The notes under the pieces were generated by a model, which saw nothing but the letters and a program-made list of their open reading frames with translations, ran no database searches and was not told where the DNA came from. From assembly GCA_021734595.1 (NCBI GenBank), contig JAIPIO010000005.1:1-30450 (forward strand): 30,450 nt of DNA, in the 5' to 3' direction. Numbering within the stretch: position 1 is the first letter of the stretch; the number at the start of each line of letters is the position of its first letter. This document shows positions 30,223 to 30,450 of the stretch, in pieces. The stretch is from Kiritimatiellales bacterium. Its GTDB lineage: Bacteria; Verrucomicrobiota; Kiritimatiellia; Kiritimatiellales; Pontiellaceae. The position numbers and the translations under genes were made by a program.

Positions 30223-30450
30223 TTAGTCGTCCGTCCGCTCTACCTGCCAATATTCGAGTTCCACCGGCGCAGTCCGTCCGAAGATCGACACCGAAATCTT
30301 TAATTTCCCCCGTTCGGGATCAACCTCTTCGATTACACCGCTGAAATTAAGGAATGGTCCATCATTGATTTTGACCGTCTCACCGGGATCAAACATCACC
30401 TTCGGTTTAACCGTTTCCTTCTTTTCTTCAATCTGGTTTACAATCCGTTC
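30223..30450 (-). CDS. nusG: Transcription antitermination protein NusG, C-terminal part (runs off window)
   Basis: The last 75 codons of a gene cut by the window edge are present. They encode a KOW domain: DPGETVKINDGPFLNFSGVI (21-40 of the fragment), then IEEVDPERGKLKISV and SIFGRTAPVELEYWQVE. This is the NusG C-terminal domain that binds Rho and, via S10, the ribosome. The tail KPKVMFDPGE-type linker before it matches the family. It lies immediately upstream of rplK, the usual (secE-)nusG-rplK order, which favours NusG over paralogues such as RfaH. The N-terminal NGN domain and secE are outside the window. Confidence 0.95.
   Translation of the reverse strand, partial: ERIVNQIEEKKETVKPKVMFDPGETVKINDGPFLNFSGVIEEVDPERGKLKISVSIFGRTAPVELEYWQVERTDD

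Noticed and set aside
1..30450. Search for tRNA/rRNA genes, insertion sequences, attachment sites, riboswitches, toxin-antitoxin or defence genes
   Set aside because: None was seen: the gaps are too small and every sizeable minus-strand frame is a recognised housekeeping gene.

Overview
This window is a bacterial chromosome segment. Every convincing gene lies on the minus strand, so transcription runs from high to low coordinates. About 28 kb (30450 down to 2581) is one nearly uninterrupted gene-expression block in which the usual rif (beta), str, S10, spc and alpha clusters are joined end to end: nusG(partial)-rplK-rplA-rplJ-rplL-rpoB-rpoC, rpsL-rpsG-fusA, rpsJ-rplC-rplD-rplW-rplB-rpsS-rplV-rpsC-rplP-rpmC-rpsQ, rplN-rplX-rplE-rpsH-rplF-rplR-rpsE-rplO-secY-adk-map-infA-rpmJ, and rpsM-rpsK-rpoA-rplQ. 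It encodes 29 ribosomal proteins, the three core RNA polymerase subunits, EF-G, IF-1, SecY, adenylate kinase and methionine aminopeptidase. A strong intrinsic terminator (12-bp stem, seven-T tract) closes it after rplQ.

Below the terminator is a separate metabolic unit: pta and ackA (acetyl-CoA to acetyl phosphate to acetate plus ATP), then the start of a DEDD-family exonuclease resembling oligoribonuclease, cut by the window edge. No mobile element, CRISPR array, tRNA, rRNA, defence or toxin system is visible. Coding density is very high; the largest gap is 168 bases (rplQ to pta).

Shine-Dalgarno sites are classical (GGAGG-type) before many genes. Several genes normally found in these clusters are absent: tuf between fusA and rpsJ, rpsN between rplE and rpsH, rpmD between rpsE and rplO, and rpsD between rpsK and rpoA. 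Loss of rpsN, rpmD and rpsD from these positions recalls, from memory, the chlamydial spc/alpha layout. With the moderate GC content and the Pta-AckA pair, this suggests a Gram-negative, possibly fermentative member of the PVC group (Verrucomicrobiota, Lentisphaerota or Kiritimatiellota). That placement is an inference, not a proof.

The unusual content lies inside familiar genes. L7/L12 carries a 43-residue acidic N-terminal tail built from a 24-nt tandem repeat. S11 carries a 72-residue acidic Ala/Glu/Pro-rich N-terminal tail. EF-G has about 22 extra N-terminal residues. The rplL-rpoB, rpoC-rpsL and rpsK-rpoA spacers contain inverted repeats that could act as attenuators, processing sites or translational controls. 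No wholly new system was identified; the tails are the best candidates for undescribed biology.
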